Shown here one piece after another: positions 62,414 through 64,000 of a stretch of 64,000 nt of DNA. Source of the stretch: Streptomyces sulfonofaciens (GTDB lineage: Bacteria > Actinomycetota > Actinomycetes > Streptomycetales > Streptomycetaceae). The notes under the pieces were generated by a model. It saw only the letters and a list, made by a program, of their open reading frames with translations. It searched no databases and was not told where the DNA came from. How positions within the stretch are numbered: the first letter of the stretch is position 1; the number at the start of each line of letters is the position of its first letter. Position numbers and translations under genes: made by a program. The DNA lies in contig NZ_BNCD01000008.1 of the NCBI RefSeq assembly GCF_014656295.1, positions 186,001-250,000 on the forward strand. Reading direction: 5' to 3'.

Positions 62414-64000
62414 TCAGGGACGGGGGACATTCCGCAGATTGGAGCGCGCCATCTGGACCATCCGGCCGACGCCGCCGTCCAGCACCATCTTCGACGCGGA
62501 GAGCGCGAATCCGGTGACCATGTCGGCGCTGATCCGCGGTGGAATGGAGAGCGCATTCGGGTCGGTGACCACGTCCACCAGGGCGGGCCCGTCGTGTGCG
62601 AAGGCGTCCTTCAGCGCGCCTGCCAGTTGTTTCGGCTTCTCCACCCGCACCCCGTACGCCCCGCAGGCCCGGGCCACCGCGGCGAAGTCAGGATTGTGAT
62701 TGGTCGTGCCGTGCGCGGGCAGACCGGCGACGAGCATTTCCAGCTCGACCATGCCGAGCGAGGAATTGTTGAAAAGGACGATCTTCACGGGCAGCCCGTA
62801 CTGGACCAGCGTGAGGAAGTCACCCATCAGCATCGAGAAACCGCCGTCGCCCGCCATGGCCACCACCTGGCGGTTCCGGTCCGTGAACTGCGCACCGATG
62901 GCCTGGGGCAGGGCGTTCGCCATGGAGCCGTGCGAGAAGGAGCCGATGATGCGGCGCCGTCCGTTCGGCGTGATGTAGCGGGCCGCCCACACATTGCACA
63001 TTCCGGTGTCCACGGTGAAGACCGCATCGTCCGCGGCCAGCTCGTCCAGGACGGACGCCACGTACTCCGGGTGAATCGGAACGTGCCGCTCCACCTTCCT
63101 GGTGTACGCCTTCACCACGCCCTCCAGGGCGTCCGCGTGCTTCTTCAGCATCCTGTCGAGGAAGCGGCGGCTCGTCTTCGGAGAGACCTTGGGGGTGAGG
63201 CAGCGCAGCGTCTCGCGGACATCTCCCCACACGGCCAGGTCGAGCTTGGTCCGCCGGCCGAGGTGCTCCGGCCGTACGTCGACCTGGGCGATGCGCACGT
63301 CGTCGGGCAGGAACGCGTTGTACGGGAAGTCGGTGCCCAGGAGGATCAGCAGATCGCACTCGTGGGTGGCCTCGTACGCGGCGCCGTAGCCCAGCAGACC
63401 GCTCATTCCGACGTCGAAGGGGTTGTCGTACTGGATGAACTCCTTGCCGCGCAGGGCGTGCCCCACCGGCGACTTGATCTTCTCGGCGAACTCCATGACC
63501 TCCGCGTGCGCACCGGCCGTGCCACTGCCGCAGAACAGGGTGACGCGGTCGGCCTCGTCGATCATCGCGGCCAGCTTCTCGATCTCCTCGTCGCCGGGCC
63601 TGGCGGTGGGGCGCGAGGTGACCAGGGCGTGCTCCGCGGCCTGCTCCGGGGCCGGCTCGGCCGCGATGTCCCCGGGCAGCGAGACCACGCTCACCCCGGA
63701 CCGGCCCACCGCGTGCTGGATGGCCGTCTGGAGCAGGCGCGGCATCTGCCGGCGGTTGGAGATCAGCTCGCTGTAGTGGCTGCACTCGCGGAACAACTGG
63801 TCGGGGTGGGTCTCCTGGAAGTAGCTGAGTCCGATCTCGCTGGAGGGGATGTGCGAGGCGAGCGCGAGAACCGGCGCCATCGAGCGGTGCGCGTCGTACA
63901 GCCCGTTGATCAGGTGGAGGTTGCCCGGGCCGCAGGACCCCGCGCAGGCGGTCAGGTGGCCGGTGACCTGGGCCTCGGCCCCTGCGGCGAAGGCGGCGGT
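62414..64000 (-). CDS. poxB: Pyruvate dehydrogenase (quinone)/pyruvate oxidase, 5' end outside window
   Basis: C-terminal 528 residues of a ThDP- and FAD-dependent pyruvate oxidase closely resembling Escherichia coli PoxB. The visible part begins within TAAFAAGAEAQVTGHL..., then AGSCGPGNLHLINGLYDAHRSMAPVLALASHIPSSEIG and SYFQETHPDQLFRECSHYSEL. ThDP motif GDGGFSMLMGDFLTLVQY with NNSSLGM follows. The C-terminus (MVLDGGVGRMVQMARSNLRN) fits a membrane-association helix. It converts pyruvate to acetate and CO2 with electrons to quinone. The first 40-50 residues lie beyond base 64000. Confidence 0.94.
   Translation of the reverse strand, partial: TAAFAAGAEAQVTGHLTACAGSCGPGNLHLINGLYDAHRSMAPVLALASHIPSSEIGLSYFQETHPDQLFRECSHYSELISNRRQMPRLLQTAIQHAVGRSGVSVVSLPGDIAAEPAPEQAAEHALVTSRPTARPGDEEIEKLAAMIDEADRVTLFCGSGTAGAHAEVMEFAEKIKSPVGHALRGKEFIQYDNPFDVGMSGLLGYGAAYEATHECDLLILLGTDFPYNAFLPDDVRIAQVDVRPEHLGRRTKLDLAVWGDVRETLRCLTPKVSPKTSRRFLDRMLKKHADALEGVVKAYTRKVERHVPIHPEYVASVLDELAADDAVFTVDTGMCNVWAARYITPNGRRRIIGSFSHGSMANALPQAIGAQFTDRNRQVVAMAGDGGFSMLMGDFLTLVQYGLPVKIVLFNNSSLGMVELEMLVAGLPAHGTTNHNPDFAAVARACGAYGVRVEKPKQLAGALKDAFAHDGPALVDVVTDPNALSIPPRISADMVTGFALSASKMVLDGGVGRMVQMARSNLRNVPRP

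Overview
The window is GC-rich (about 70% or more) with strong G/C bias at codon third positions, dense gene packing, many GTG starts and ATGA/GTGA/TGATG stop-start overlaps. Together with the gene content (uricase with HIU hydrolase and OHCU decarboxylase, GH46 chitosanase, GH6 cellulase, an MsiK-style ABC system without its own ATPase, a DUF2637 protein, an RsbW-like ATPase) this points to a Streptomyces or very close actinomycete chromosome. I saw no tRNA, rRNA, insertion sequence, phage or CRISPR array, and I noticed no in-frame TTA (bldA-dependent) codon in a hand scan.

Layout. 1-7533 (minus): one tightly coupled operon led by an IclR regulator, with a CitE-like lyase, a CaiB/BaiF CoA-transferase, a complete ribose-type ABC transporter and a cyclase-family hydrolase cut by the window edge. 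It is probably an uptake and CoA-dependent cleavage route for an unknown (hydroxy)acid or lactone. 7534-8725: mostly non-coding, with a frameshifted SDR remnant. 8726-10863: a coupled pair of secreted, C-terminally anchored proteins, one with a VWA domain. 11096-16635: HxlR regulator, AlaA/AlaT-type aminotransferase, histidine phosphatase, a hypothetical protein, a thioesterase and a GH46 chitosanase under a CsnR-like palindrome. 16929-21668 (minus): urate operon (OHCU decarboxylase, HIU hydrolase, uricase, 8-oxoguanine deaminase) preceded by a thiamine-binding-like protein and an HTH regulator. 21954-24762: split three-gene NAD(P) transhydrogenase. 25030-25608: a NADAR protein. 25898-32159: glyoxylate salvage (hyi, glxR, gcl), with a Tat-exported phospholipase C between them. 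32664-35298: SDR, two TetR regulators and a SnoaL-like protein, with strong operator-like palindromes. 35526-41414: divergent carbohydrate or sugar-acid locus (phosphatase, DeoR and FGGY kinase on minus; 2-hydroxyacid dehydrogenase and FGGY kinase on plus). 41692-45600 (minus): Ugp-like ABC transporter with a glycerophosphodiesterase. 45949-48961: deacetylase lipoprotein, SRPBCC protein and GH6 cellulase with two CebR-like boxes. 49181-56673: XdhC and a three-subunit xanthine dehydrogenase (minus) opposite a PucR regulator (plus). 56952-64000: TPR protein, a GntR regulator with a 240-residue low-complexity N-terminus, an iron-box FhuF-like reductase, a DUF2637 protein, an RsbW-like ATPase and a 5'-truncated pyruvate oxidase.

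How it fits together. Three separate loci form much of one route: hypoxanthine/xanthine to urate (XDH), urate to allantoin (uricase, HIUase, OHCU decarboxylase), 8-oxoguanine to urate (deaminase), and glyoxylate released from ureides to glycerate (Gcl, Hyi, GlxR). Allantoinase and later ureide steps are not in this window. Identical operator-like elements in front of hyi and gcl suggest they share a repressor, plausibly AllR. A recurring oddity is low-complexity, tandem-repeat-derived protein insertions (uricase, HIU hydrolase, 2-hydroxyacid dehydrogenase, GntR regulator, hypothetical protein at 14100), which look like recent repeat expansions inside otherwise conserved genes.
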